The notes beneath the pieces were generated by a model, which was not told the origin of the DNA, did no database searches, and worked only from the letters and a program-made list of their open reading frames with translations. From NCBI RefSeq assembly GCF_021398715.1, contig NZ_CP090347.1, positions 2,170,001 to 2,234,000 on the forward strand: a DNA stretch of 64,000 bases, given 5' to 3'. The translations under genes were made by a program, and so were the position numbers. Each line of letters starts with the position of its first letter. Within the stretch, counting starts at the first letter, position 1. Of the stretch, positions 20,905-28,759 are shown piece by piece. The stretch is from Microbacterium binotii. GTDB taxonomy: Bacteria > Actinomycetota > Actinomycetes > Actinomycetales > Microbacteriaceae.

Positions 20905-21032
20905 GCGCCCACCCTCCGCGTCCGCGCGCGGGACCTGACGCTCCTGCGGCGGATGCGGGACGACTCACCGTTCGAGGCGTCGTGGGGAGGTTCGATCGAC
21001 CCTCTCACCGCCCACCGGCACGCCGCGACGCG

Positions 21033-21111
21033 ACATCTGCACGATCGGTGGTGCTGGTTTGCGCTGGTGCGACCCGTGTGGCGTCCGAGCGGCGATCCAC
21101 CGTGCACATGT
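21033..21111. repeat. 79-bp palindromic-end repeat, copy 2
   Basis: This copy begins ACATCTGCACG and ends CGTGCACATGT, an inverted repeat with one mismatch. It has the same length and orientation as the copy at 19985-20063. It lies about 130 bp before the start codon of the DUF559 gene and about 118 bp before the divergent NUDIX gene, so it could act on both promoters. Confidence 0.75.
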
Positions 21112-21228
21112 CGCGCCGAGATGCTGGGCGACAGCTCGCAGGCGCACGAGAACCTGAGCGCCGACGCACGCGATGGCGCGCACCCGCACCGCACGCACTC
21201 ATCACCGGCACCGCCGTAGGGTGGCGGC

Positions 21229-21768
21229 ATGGTCTGGCACACGTCCGCAAGCCGCGTCGTCTACGAGAACCGCTGGATCCGGGTGCGGGAGGACGACGTC
21301 ACCGGCCCCGACGGCGAGGGGATCTACGGTGTCGTCGAGATGCAGCATCCGGCGGTGTTCATCGTGGCGCTGGACGACGAGGACAACGTGTGTCTCGTGT
21401 CCGTGCAGCGCTACACCACCGGCCCCTCGTGGGAGGTGCCGGCGGGCGGAAGCGACGGGGAGGAGCCGCTGCTCGCCGCTCAGCGCGAGTTGGCCGAGGA
21501 GACGGGCCTGGTGGCGGCGGAGTGGGAACACCTCGGCAGCATGAATGCGCTGAACGGGATCGCCGTCGCGCCCGAGCACGTGTTCCTCGCACGGGGCCTC
21601 TCCCCCGCACCGGACAGCGCGCTCGCCCAGACGGAAGAAGGCATCGACGAGGTCGTCCGGGTGCCGTTCGCCGAGGCGCTCACGATGGTCGGGGACGGCC
21701 GCATCAGCGATGGCGAGACCGTCGCGGCGCTCGCGTACGCCGGCATTCGGCTCGGTCGTTTCGTCTGA
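21229..21768 (+). CDS. NUDIX hydrolase (ADP-ribose pyrophosphatase-like)
   Basis: The 179-residue protein has a NUDIX box at about 73-95 (GGSDGEEPLLAAQ, then RELAEETGL); the REL-EE-G core is intact. VPAGG before the box and the N-terminal RVVYENRWIRVREDDV fit ADP-ribose/nucleoside-diphosphate-sugar pyrophosphatases. The exact substrate is not predictable. TAGGGT at 21217-21222 lies 6 nt before the ATG without a Shine-Dalgarno sequence. It converges with the SDR gene one base apart. Confidence 0.88.
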   Translation: MVWHTSASRVVYENRWIRVREDDVTGPDGEGIYGVVEMQHPAVFIVALDDEDNVCLVSVQRYTTGPSWEVPAGGSDGEEPLLAAQRELAEETGLVAAEWEHLGSMNALNGIAVAPEHVFLARGLSPAPDSALAQTEEGIDEVVRVPFAEALTMVGDGRISDGETVAALAYAGIRLGRFV

Positions 21769-21769
21769 C

Positions 21770-22534
21770 TCAGCGGCCTCGCCGACCGAGTCTCGACGCG
21801 AGTCGGTCGGGCGCGATGCTCGCCAGTGCGGCGAGCGCGCGGTAGCGAAGAGTCGGCACCGAAACGGCCTTGCCGCGTGCCGCATCGTGCAGCGACGGGG
21901 TGACCACGTCAGCGGGGTTCAACCACATCCAGCCGGCGACGCCCTCCTGACCGGGCGCGAGACCGAGCCGCTCGTGGAAGTTCGTGTGCGTGTAGCCCGG
22001 ACACACCGCCGTGACCGTGACGCCGCGCGGCGCATAGGACGCATCGGCCCAGCGGCTGAACGACACGAGCCACAGCTTCGATGCTCCGTAGGTCGAGCGC
22101 GGGATGAACGCGGCGATGGAAGCGACGTTCAGGATGCGGCCGCTGCCGCGCGCGAGCATCGGACCGAGCGCCGCGTGCATGAGCCGCATCGGCACCTCGA
22201 CGTGCACGGCGAGATGCCGCACCTCGTCCTCGATGTCGTTGCGCTCGAAGTCGAGGGGAAGACCGAACCCCGCGTTGTTGACGAGGATCTCCACAGGCCG
22301 CTCCGGATCCGTCGACCGCTCGACGACCGTCTGCCGCTCCCCCGCATCCAGCAGGTCCGCGACGAGGACCTCCGCCGCGACACCGGATGCGGCACGCACC
22401 GCGCGGGCGACCGACTCGAGCGCCTCGGCGTCGCGCCCGACCAGCACGACGTCGGCGCCGCGCGCGGCGAGCTGCCTGGCGTACTCGGCGCCGAGTCCGG
22501 AACTGGCACCGGTGATGAGAGCCGTCTTCGCCAT
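21770..22534 (-). CDS. Short-chain dehydrogenase/reductase
   Basis: The 254-residue protein has the Rossmann motif TGASSGLG at 8-15, the NNAG motif (EILVNNAGFG) and the catalytic Ser plus YGASK. The motif VTAVCPGYTHTNFHERLG suits classical SDRs of the KR/DltE type. NADP(H) use is likely from the GRD segment after beta-2. The substrate is unknown. TAGGCT at 22541-22546 is 6 nt upstream of the ATG and forms a back-to-back promoter with the DUF6578 gene. Confidence 0.9.
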   Translation of the reverse strand: MAKTALITGASSGLGAEYARQLAARGADVVLVGRDAEALESVARAVRAASGVAAEVLVADLLDAGERQTVVERSTDPERPVEILVNNAGFGLPLDFERNDIEDEVRHLAVHVEVPMRLMHAALGPMLARGSGRILNVASIAAFIPRSTYGASKLWLVSFSRWADASYAPRGVTVTAVCPGYTHTNFHERLGLAPGQEGVAGWMWLNPADVVTPSLHDAARGKAVSVPTLRYRALAALASIAPDRLASRLGRRGR

Positions 22535-22540
22535 GCGCAG

Positions 22541-22564
22541 AGCCTACGCGCCGACACGTATCGT
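22541..22564. promoter_or_regulatory. Back-to-back leaderless promoter pair (SDR / DUF6578)
   Basis: The intergenic gap is only 36 bp. TAGGCT (22541-22546, minus) and TATCGT (22559-22564, plus) each stand exactly 6 nt before a start codon. The two hexamers are 12 bp apart, so polymerase can occupy only one direction at a time. Confidence 0.6.
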
Positions 22565-22570
22565 GAGTCC

Positions 22571-23071
22571 ATGGTGGACGTACTGCTCTGGGAGTGGGAA
22601 TGGGCGTGCTGCGGCGAGCCCTTCGCCGTGGGCGACCGCATCGAGTTCGGGGTCGTGGATGTGGCGGAAGGGGTGCGCGAGCTGTGCGCGCCCGCGGCCG
22701 ACCCCGAGTTCGTCGAGACCCACCACGAGAGGGAACCCGAGCTCCACATCGGGGGCGTCGTGCGCTCGGTGGCAGCACTCACCGTTGCTCATCGGATGCG
22801 GCGCGTTCCCCGGCAGCCACCGGCGCCGCAGGTCACGCGCCTGTCGGCCCCGGGCGCGGAATGGGCGATCGAGGTGCGACCGACTCCGTATGTGCTGACC
22901 TCGGAGCAGCTCGTCGGCACCGCGCGGGCGGAGCCGCTCGGAGGTGTCAGCCGCGCCGTCGAGGACGAGGACGACGACGACACCGAGCGTGCGGCGCGCG
23001 ACGAGGATCCCGCCGACGGCGACATCCGCCGCAGCCTCGTGGGCTACCTCGTCACGATCGACGAGGAGTGA
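22571..23071 (+). CDS. DUF6578 protein
   Basis: The 166-residue protein opens MVDVLLWEWEWACCGEPFAV, a signature I associate with the actinobacterial DUF6578 family (W-x-C-C-G-EPF). It has no signal peptide or membrane segment and ends in an acidic stretch (DEDDDDTERAARDED) before GYLVTIDEE. Its function is unknown; the CC/CG pair could bind metal. The ATG is fixed by TATCGT 6 nt upstream. It converges directly with thyX: the two stop codons are adjacent. Confidence 0.75.
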   Translation: MVDVLLWEWEWACCGEPFAVGDRIEFGVVDVAEGVRELCAPAADPEFVETHHEREPELHIGGVVRSVAALTVAHRMRRVPRQPPAPQVTRLSAPGAEWAIEVRPTPYVLTSEQLVGTARAEPLGGVSRAVEDEDDDDTERAARDEDPADGDIRRSLVGYLVTIDEE

Positions 23072-23812
23072 TCACGGCGCGACGCGGCCGTTCGCGTTGA
23101 AGGCGGAGTGGGTGAGCGGCATGAGCTCGGTCCAGAACGCCTCCATCTTCTCGGCGCACATCTCGATCTCGCGCTGCGGGAACGACGGGAAGTGGGTGCC
23201 CTCGACTTTGGTGCGCAGCGAGAGGAAGTTCATGAGCGCGCGGGCGTTCATGGTCACGTACATCGAGGAGTAGATGTTCAGAGGCAGCACGATCCGCGCG
23301 ACCTCGCGGGCGACACCGGCATCCAGCATCCGCTGGTACGCCTCGAAGGCCTGGATGCTGGCGGCGCGGGTGGCCTCGTCGACCAGCTCGAACTGCTCGT
23401 CGGTGCCGGCCAGGAACTCGTACGCGCCGGGCTTGCCCACCTGGATGAGGTTGCGCTCACGGGCCGGCACATAGAACACGGGACGCAGCTCGCGGTAGCG
23501 GCCGGACTCCTCGTTGTACGAGGCCATCCGGTGGCGCATGAACTCGCGGAAGACGAAGATCGGCGCCTGCACGTAGAACGTCATCGAGTTGTGCTCGAAC
23601 GGCGAGCCGTGACGATCGCGCATGAGGTAGTTGATGAGTCCGCGATCGCGCGCGGTGGCCTGGTCGCCGGATGCGGCGGACTCGAGCGTCTGCTCCCCCT
23701 GCGTCGACACACGCGCGGCGAAGAGCACGTCGGAGTCGGAGGCACTGGAACGGACGAGCTCGACCGTCACGTCGCTGCGGAACTGGATCTCGGCACTGGA
23801 CGCGTCACTCAC
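23072..23812 (-). CDS. thyX: Flavin-dependent thymidylate synthase ThyX
   Basis: ThyX makes dTMP from dUMP using methylenetetrahydrofolate, NADPH and FAD. The 246-residue protein has the ThyX motif RHRMASYNEESGR at 93-105 and a normal family length. Earlier in-frame ATGs exist, but GTG 23812 has TACGCT (23819-23824) exactly 6 nt upstream, the same geometry as many neighbours, and gives a typical N-terminus. The dapA-thyX-dapB order on this strand is the actinobacterial one. Confidence 0.94.
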   Translation of the reverse strand: MSDASSAEIQFRSDVTVELVRSSASDSDVLFAARVSTQGEQTLESAASGDQATARDRGLINYLMRDRHGSPFEHNSMTFYVQAPIFVFREFMRHRMASYNEESGRYRELRPVFYVPARERNLIQVGKPGAYEFLAGTDEQFELVDEATRAASIQAFEAYQRMLDAGVAREVARIVLPLNIYSSMYVTMNARALMNFLSLRTKVEGTHFPSFPQREIEMCAEKMEAFWTELMPLTHSAFNANGRVAP

Positions 23813-23818
23813 CCCCTC

Positions 23819-23897
23819 AGCGTATCCCGGCGCTGTGTTACGCACATGCGTCATCTTCGGCATAATCGATGCCCGCGCATGCACGCAGGTCTAGCCT
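23819..23897. promoter_or_regulatory. Divergent leaderless promoters (thyX / thioredoxin-like gene)
   Basis: TACGCT (23819-23824, minus) is 6 nt before the thyX GTG. TAGCCT (23892-23897, plus) is 8 nt before the GTG of the thioredoxin-like gene. The -35 regions of both would lie in the 67 bp between the two hexamers. Confidence 0.5.
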
Positions 23898-23905
23898 GGG
23901 TTGTC

Positions 23906-24343
23906 GTGGACCCCCTCATCGCCGTCGCCGTGCTGGCCGCGCTGCTCGCGGCGACCGTCGGACTCGGCCTCGCCCTTCGCTGGCGACAGAACCGGCCGCG
24001 ACGGGTGGATCCCGACGAGGTCGTGGATCCGGCACGTCTCGGCGCTCCCGCCCTCGGCGAGGTGGCGACGCTGCTGCAGTTCAGCACCGAGTTCTGCGCG
24101 CGCTGCCCCGGCGTGCACCGCACGCTTTCCGACATCGCCGCCGACCGCGAAGGCGTCGTGCACCTCGACGTCGATCTCACGCACCGCACCGACATCGCGC
24201 AGCATTTCCGCGTCCTGCAGACGCCGACGACGCTGATCCTCGACCACCGGGGCACCGTGCGCACGCGGTTCGGCGGAACACCCCGCCGCGACGTGGTGGA
24301 GCTGGAACTGGCCCGCGTGACTGAGGAGTCGACCCGTGTCTGA
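23906..24343 (+). CDS. Membrane-anchored thioredoxin-family protein
   Basis: The 145-residue protein has one N-terminal membrane helix (about 4-24) and a thioredoxin-like fold with active site Cys64-Ala-Arg-Cys67 in FSTEFCARCPGV. TPTTLILDHRG carries the cis-proline region. I chose GTG 23906 from the TAGCCT 8 nt upstream; an in-frame ATG at 23879 is an alternative. The C-terminus overlaps the DUF4395 start by 8 nt. DUF4395 and OsmC follow, all cysteine-containing, so a thiol-redox role at the membrane is likely. Confidence 0.82.
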   Translation: MDPLIAVAVLAALLAATVGLGLALRWRQNRPRRVDPDEVVDPARLGAPALGEVATLLQFSTEFCARCPGVHRTLSDIAADREGVVHLDVDLTHRTDIAQHFRVLQTPTTLILDHRGTVRTRFGGTPRRDVVELELARVTEESTRV

Positions 24344-24905
24344 TCGTTCGCCCGCCCGGATCGATGTGCGGGGACCCCGCTTCGCCGCCTCCATCACCGC
24401 CGTGCTCCTCCTGATCGCGGTACTCCTCGGCCTCACGGGACGTGGGGTCGATCCCTCAGCGGGAACGTACGGATGGTTCGCCTACCAGCCCCTGGCCGAA
24501 GGAACGCTCACCTCGGCGCCTCTGGGAGCGGTGCTGGCCTATCGGGCGGCCGACCCGGGCTTCATCCTGCTGGCCGTGATCGCGGCACTCTTCCTGTGGG
24601 GCGTCGTGTCGCCGCGCACCGCACCGTGGGGCGTCCTCTACCGGAAGCTCGTGCAGCCGCGGCTCCGACCGGCGACCGAGTTCGAGGACCCGCGTCCGCC
24701 GCGTTTCGCCCAGGGGGTGGGACTGTTCGTCACCGCCGTCGGGCTCGTGCTGTACCTCGCCGGTGTGCCGTGGGCGCTCCCGATCGCTGCGGCGGCCGCG
24801 TTCGTCGCCGCGTTCTTGAACGCCGTTTTCGGGCTCTGCCTCGGCTGCCAGCTCTACCTGCTGCTCGCTCGCGCGGGCATCATCCGCACCGCCAGCCCGG
24901 TCTGA
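24336..24905 (+). CDS. DUF4395 membrane protein
   Basis: The 189-residue protein has four hydrophobic segments, with a long soluble stretch (PRTAPWGVLYRKLVQPRLRP) between the second and third. It ends in FGLCLGCQLYLLLA with cysteines 168 and 171, the DUF4395 hallmark. DUF4395 proteins are often encoded beside thioredoxin-like proteins, as here, so a thiol-disulfide partner role is inferred. The GTG start has GAGGAG 7 nt upstream and overlaps the preceding gene by 8 nt. Confidence 0.82.
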   Translation: MSDRSPARIDVRGPRFAASITAVLLLIAVLLGLTGRGVDPSAGTYGWFAYQPLAEGTLTSAPLGAVLAYRAADPGFILLAVIAALFLWGVVSPRTAPWGVLYRKLVQPRLRPATEFEDPRPPRFAQGVGLFVTAVGLVLYLAGVPWALPIAAAAAFVAAFLNAVFGLCLGCQLYLLLARAGIIRTASPV

Positions 24906-24996
24906 GCACACGTCGCTGTCAAGACCGGCACCTTCGCAAAGTTGTGGCGGTTACGCTGTGCCCCGAGGGCCGAAACGCGGCCGGAGGGAGACGACC

Positions 24997-25422
24997 ATGA
25001 GTGTCACCAGCGAAGCCAGCACCAGCTGGAAGGGAAGCCTCGCAGAGGGATCGGGCGAGGTCGCCCTCGAGTCCTCCAACCAGGGTCCCCTTGCCGTCAA
25101 CTGGAAGGCTCGCAGCGAGGGCTCCACCTCGGTGACGACGCCCGAGGAGCTGCTGGCCGCGGCGCACTCGTCCTGCTTCAGCATGGCGCTCTCGCACGCC
25201 CTCACCGAGAACGGCACCCCTCCGGAGAGCATCGAGACGACCGCGTCCGTCACGTTCGTTCCGGGCACCGGCATCAGCGGCAGCCACCTGAACGTCAACG
25301 CGAGCGTCCCGGGCCTGTCGTCCGAGGACTTCGCCCGTATCGCCGCCGAGGCGAAGACGGGATGCCCGGTCTCGCAGGCGCTCGCGGGCATCGAGATCAC
25401 GCTCGAGGCGACGCTTGCCTGA
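24997..25422 (+). CDS. OsmC-family peroxiredoxin
   Basis: OsmC/Ohr proteins reduce organic hydroperoxides with two cysteines. The 141-residue protein has Cys60 (AAAHSSCFSMAL) and Cys123 (KTGCPVSQAL), both in the family positions. The ATG follows CGGAGGGAG. A TACGCT about 40 nt before the ATG could be its -10. It ends in an 8-nt overlap with the following TTG-started gene. Confidence 0.9.
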   Translation: MSVTSEASTSWKGSLAEGSGEVALESSNQGPLAVNWKARSEGSTSVTTPEELLAAAHSSCFSMALSHALTENGTPPESIETTASVTFVPGTGISGSHLNVNASVPGLSSEDFARIAAEAKTGCPVSQALAGIEITLEATLA

Positions 25423-26320
25423 GCCTCGCCACGTCGTCGTCAGCGGCGCTTCCGGGCTCATCGGCAGCGCTCTCGTGACGTCGCTGCGCACGGACGGAGT
25501 GCGAGTGACCACACTCGTGCGCCGTCCGGCGCAGAGCGCCGACGAGGTGCCGTGGCTGCAGGACGCAGGGCCGCTCGATCCGGCTGTCCTCGCGGGGGCG
25601 GACGCCGTCGTGTCCCTGAGCGGCGCGAGTGTCGGACGCTTTCCCTGGACGCGCTCATACAAGAGCACGCTACTGTGGTCCCGCCTCACCCCGACCCGGA
25701 CGCTCACCCGGGCGCTGCGCACGCTGGGGGCGGATGCCCCCGCGTTCGTCTCCGCCTCCGCGGTGGGCTACTACGGATCGGCTCCCGGCGTGCGCCAGGA
25801 CGAGACCTCCGCTCCGGGCGACGGCTTCCTGTCGAGGCTCACCGTCGACTGGGAGCAGGCCGCGCGCGAGGCGGGCGACGATGCACGCGTGACGCTGTTG
25901 CGCACGGCCCCGGTGGTGCACGAGCAGGGGGTGCTCAAACCGCTCCTGCTGCTCACCAAACTCGGCCTGTCCGGCCCGATCGGTCGCGGTACCCAGGCGT
26001 GGCCGTGGATCTCGCTCGACGACGAGGTGGGGGCCATCCGCCACGTCCTCGCCGAGCAGATCACGGGCCCGGTCAATCTGACGGGACCGACTCGCGCGAC
26101 CGCCAACGACCTCGGCTTCGCGCTCGCGCGACGCATGAACCGACCCTATGCACTTCGCGCCCCGGAGTGGGCGGTGCGCGCGGCACTCGGAGCGGACGCC
26201 ACCGAGGCGCTGCTGACCAACGACGTCGACCTCGTGCCGGCGGTGCTGACCTCCACCGGCTACCGCTTCACGCATCCCACGGTGGAGGATGCGGTCGCCG
26301 CGGCGGTTCCCGCCGCCTGA
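25415..26320 (+). CDS. TIGR01777-family NAD(P)-binding protein (epimerase-like)
   Basis: The 301-residue protein is an extended-SDR fold with GASGLIGSAL at 11-20. TIGR01777 hallmarks are SLSGASVGRFPW, the LWSRL helix, SASAVGYYGS and the C-terminal DUF1731-like PEWAVRAALGA segment. Its biochemical role is unknown in the whole family (SulA/YfcH group). It starts with TTG, overlapping the osmC stop region by 8 nt, with GAGGCG as a modest ribosome binding site. Confidence 0.85.
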   Translation: MPEPRHVVVSGASGLIGSALVTSLRTDGVRVTTLVRRPAQSADEVPWLQDAGPLDPAVLAGADAVVSLSGASVGRFPWTRSYKSTLLWSRLTPTRTLTRALRTLGADAPAFVSASAVGYYGSAPGVRQDETSAPGDGFLSRLTVDWEQAAREAGDDARVTLLRTAPVVHEQGVLKPLLLLTKLGLSGPIGRGTQAWPWISLDDEVGAIRHVLAEQITGPVNLTGPTRATANDLGFALARRMNRPYALRAPEWAVRAALGADATEALLTNDVDLVPAVLTSTGYRFTHPTVEDAVAAAVPAA

Positions 26321-26323
26321 CGC

Positions 26324-26770
26324 TCAGCCGCGGTCGCGCCGCTCCAACCGGATCGCGGTGCGCACCGCGGCGCGAGCGCGCCGCCGGTCGCCCGATCCGT
26401 CGTAGGCGAGTCCGAGGCGGTACCAGGCCCGCCAGTCGTCGGGCGCTTCCTCGACGTCCTGCCGGTAGGCGGGGAAGACCGCATCCGCCTCGTCGCGCAG
26501 GACGCGTCCGCTCGGCCGGGTCTCCAGCGCTTCGGTGGGCAGGGCGTCTTCGGCTTCCAGCCTGCGGCCCAGCGCCTGCGCACGCACGCCGAACCACAGC
26601 TCCCGCCCGACGGCCCACACGGCGATGACCGGCAGGACCAACAGGGCGACGCCCGCCGCGACCCCCAGCGGCATCCCGCTGGTCAGGAGCAGCCAGGCGC
26701 GCTGGCCGACGAACACGGCGTAGAGCGCGAACGCCGCCACCATGACGGCGACGCCGATGCGCGCGCTCAT
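26324..26770 (-). CDS. Small membrane protein with a TPR-like C-terminus
   Basis: The 148-residue protein has two membrane helices (about 5-30 and 36-56) and a soluble tail. Its segment DDWRAWYRLGLAYDGSGDRRRARAAV is one tetratricopeptide-like repeat. The ATG overlaps the dapB stop (ATGA), so it is translated after dapB. Function is unknown; a protein-protein contact at the membrane is inferred from the TPR unit. Confidence 0.7.
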   Translation of the reverse strand: MSARIGVAVMVAAFALYAVFVGQRAWLLLTSGMPLGVAAGVALLVLPVIAVWAVGRELWFGVRAQALGRRLEAEDALPTEALETRPSGRVLRDEADAVFPAYRQDVEEAPDDWRAWYRLGLAYDGSGDRRRARAAVRTAIRLERRDRG

Positions 26771-27579
26771 GGAGTCGTCGCAGCGATCTGGCCGGATGCG
26801 GCACCGTCGGTCACCCCGGCACCGGTCTTCGGCGCCCCGGGCAGGCGGATGCCGATGTCGAGGAAGCTGTCGAGTCCCACGTGCACTCCTCGGGCGTCGC
26901 GGGCCGCGGCGAGCGCGATGCGGATGCCGGGGGCGTACGCCAAGGCCGGCTCGACCGTGTCGTGGACGATCGAGAGCGACTCCCCTGGGCCGGAGAGGAT
27001 GACCTCCTGACGCGCGACCACACCGGGGCGACGCAGGGAGTGGATCGGGACGCTGGCGACCTGCTGTCCGCGCGCGCGCTGGTCGACGTGCGGGGCCTCG
27101 ACCGGACCGGTTCCCTGACGGGCGGCGGCGATCATCTCGGCCGTGCGCACCGCGGTGCCGCTGGGCGAGTCGATCTTGGTCTCGCGGTGGGCTTCGACGA
27201 TCTCGATGGAGTCGAAGAAGGGAGCCGCGGCGGCGGAGAGGGCCGAGCCCATGACGGAGCCGAGGGAGAAGTTCGGGATGAACACGACGCCGACGTCCGC
27301 CGCATCCGCCAGGGGACGCACGAGCGCGATGCGCTCGGCCGACCACCCGCTCGTGCCCACGAGCACGTTCTTGCCGCGTTCGATGGCGGCGCGGACGACA
27401 TCGACGGAGATGGCGGGGATCGAGGCGTCGATCACCAGGTCGGCATCGTCGATGGTCTGGATGTCGTCGCGCGACGACAGGGCGGCGACGAGCTCGAAGC
27501 CCTCTTCACCCTCGACCACGCCGCGGATGATGCTTCCCAGCTTGCCGGTTGCTCCCACGATGGCCACACGCGTCGTCAT
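26767..27579 (-). CDS. dapB: 4-hydroxy-tetrahydrodipicolinate reductase
   Basis: DapB reduces the DapA product with NAD(P)H. The 270-residue protein has the nucleotide motif GATGKLG at 9-15 and the family signature EAHRETKIDSPSGTA at 129-143, with the catalytic His131 and Lys135. The second histidine of the usual EAHH is Arg here. TAGGGT (27586-27591) lies 6 nt before the ATG. It is followed by a coupled TPR-like membrane protein. Confidence 0.95.
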   Translation of the reverse strand: MTTRVAIVGATGKLGSIIRGVVEGEEGFELVAALSSRDDIQTIDDADLVIDASIPAISVDVVRAAIERGKNVLVGTSGWSAERIALVRPLADAADVGVVFIPNFSLGSVMGSALSAAAAPFFDSIEIVEAHRETKIDSPSGTAVRTAEMIAAARQGTGPVEAPHVDQRARGQQVASVPIHSLRRPGVVARQEVILSGPGESLSIVHDTVEPALAYAPGIRIALAAARDARGVHVGLDSFLDIGIRLPGAPKTGAGVTDGAASGQIAATTP

Positions 27580-27585
27580 GTCTCC

Positions 27586-27610
27586 ACCCTAGGCGCACCC
27601 CGGCTACGCT
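27586..27610. promoter_or_regulatory. Back-to-back leaderless promoter pair (dapB / GNAT)
   Basis: The gap is 37 bp. TAGGGT (27586-27591, minus) and TACGCT (27605-27610, plus) each lie 6 nt before their start codon and are 13 bp apart. Confidence 0.6.
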
Positions 27611-27616
27611 CGCGGT

Positions 27617-28087
27617 ATGCCCACCCTGCGCGCCCTTCCCGCAGACGACCCCGTCAGTCACGAGCTGCTCACCCTGTACTTCGCCCGACGCGCGGAAGGG
27701 TTCCCCGGCGGCGGATACCGCACGGTCTTCCCCGACCCCGCGGCCTTCGAGCAACCGAACGGCGTGTTCCTCGTGCTCTTCGACGACGCCGGCGAGGCGA
27801 TCGGATGCGGCGGCGTCCGTCGCATCCCCGACGGGCCCACGGGCGTGCGCTATGAGCTCAAGCACCTCTTCGTCCGTCCCGAGGCCCGCGGCAGCGGCGG
27901 CGGTCGGCTGCTCGTGACCGAGCTCGAGGAGCGCGCCCGGGCCTTCGGCGCAGCGGAGCTCGTGCTCGACACGCACCACTCGCTCGAGGCCGCCGGCTCG
28001 CTCTACACACGCAGCGGCTTCACCGCGATCGAGCCGTACAACGACAACCAGAACGCCACGCGCTGGTACGGCAAGGTGCTGACCTGA
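27617..28087 (+). CDS. GNAT-family N-acetyltransferase
   Basis: The 156-residue protein has the acetyl-CoA motif LFVRPEARGSGGGRLLVTEL and the C-terminal GSLYTRSGFTAIEPYNDN. It resembles GNAT enzymes of the PhnO/amino-acid type. The substrate is unknown. TACGCT 6 nt before the ATG fixes the start. It ends 10 nt from the convergent phosphatase gene. Confidence 0.87.
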   Translation: MPTLRALPADDPVSHELLTLYFARRAEGFPGGGYRTVFPDPAAFEQPNGVFLVLFDDAGEAIGCGGVRRIPDGPTGVRYELKHLFVRPEARGSGGGRLLVTELEERARAFGAAELVLDTHHSLEAAGSLYTRSGFTAIEPYNDNQNATRWYGKVLT

Positions 28088-28097
28088 GCTCGGAGCC

Positions 28098-28700
28098 TCA
28101 GACGGGCGGGACTTCGGGGAGGCCCGTGCGCAGCTCGAACGGCAGATGGGCGAGGTCGTTGTGCGAGACGAGCGTCCACGGCCGCCCGTGGCGCTGCGCG
28201 ATGACCGTGAGTCCCGCGTTGGCCTGATTGAGTGTCATCCAGCGCCAGTCCGGCGCGCCCAGCACCTCGCGCACGAACCATCCGATCACCGCGTTGTGCG
28301 TGATGATCAGCTCGTGCACATCGCCCTGCTTGCGCACGAGGAAGGCGGCCAGGGCGTCGGCCATCTGCGCGCGCCCCGCATCCACCGCGGCCTCCGTGAT
28401 ACCGCCGAAGAACGGCTCGAAGACCGCGGGCGTTTCCTCCGTCATCCCGGTCGGAACGCAGTCGAACAGCAGTGACGAGGCTTCCGGCGTGATCGACGGC
28501 ATGCGCTCGGCGACCGCGCGGGCCGTCTCCGCTGCGCGCACGAGCGGCGAGTGCCAGACGGCATCGAACGGAACGCCCGAGAGTCGGTCGGCCAGCAGTT
28601 CAGCCTGGCGGCGGCCGCGCGGCGACAACGGTCCGTCGTCGATGCCGTGCTCCGCATCCTGATGCTCGCCGTGGCGGACGAGATAGATGTAGTGAGTCAC
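28098..28700 (-). CDS. Histidine phosphatase family protein
   Basis: The 200-residue protein has the phosphohistidine motif LVRHGE (Arg8 or 9, His10, Gly11), the S-P-L-x-R-A-x-E-T segment (HSPLVRAAETARAV) and the second active-site histidine in LIITHNAVIGW. It belongs to the phosphoglycerate-mutase-like (SixA/PhoE) group; the substrate is unknown. The start is GTG at 28700. Confidence 0.9.
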   Translation of the reverse strand: MTHYIYLVRHGEHQDAEHGIDDGPLSPRGRRQAELLADRLSGVPFDAVWHSPLVRAAETARAVAERMPSITPEASSLLFDCVPTGMTEETPAVFEPFFGGITEAAVDAGRAQMADALAAFLVRKQGDVHELIITHNAVIGWFVREVLGAPDWRWMTLNQANAGLTVIAQRHGRPWTLVSHNDLAHLPFELRTGLPEVPPV

Positions 28701-28759
28701 GCCTGTCGCTCCGTCGAGTAGGTCGAACGCCTCATCGGCGTCTCATCCACCCTAACCCG

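Noticed and set aside
24906..24996. Possible small RNA in the gap before osmC
   Set aside because: Only a normal promoter-like TACGCT and a ribosome binding site are seen; no extended pairing.
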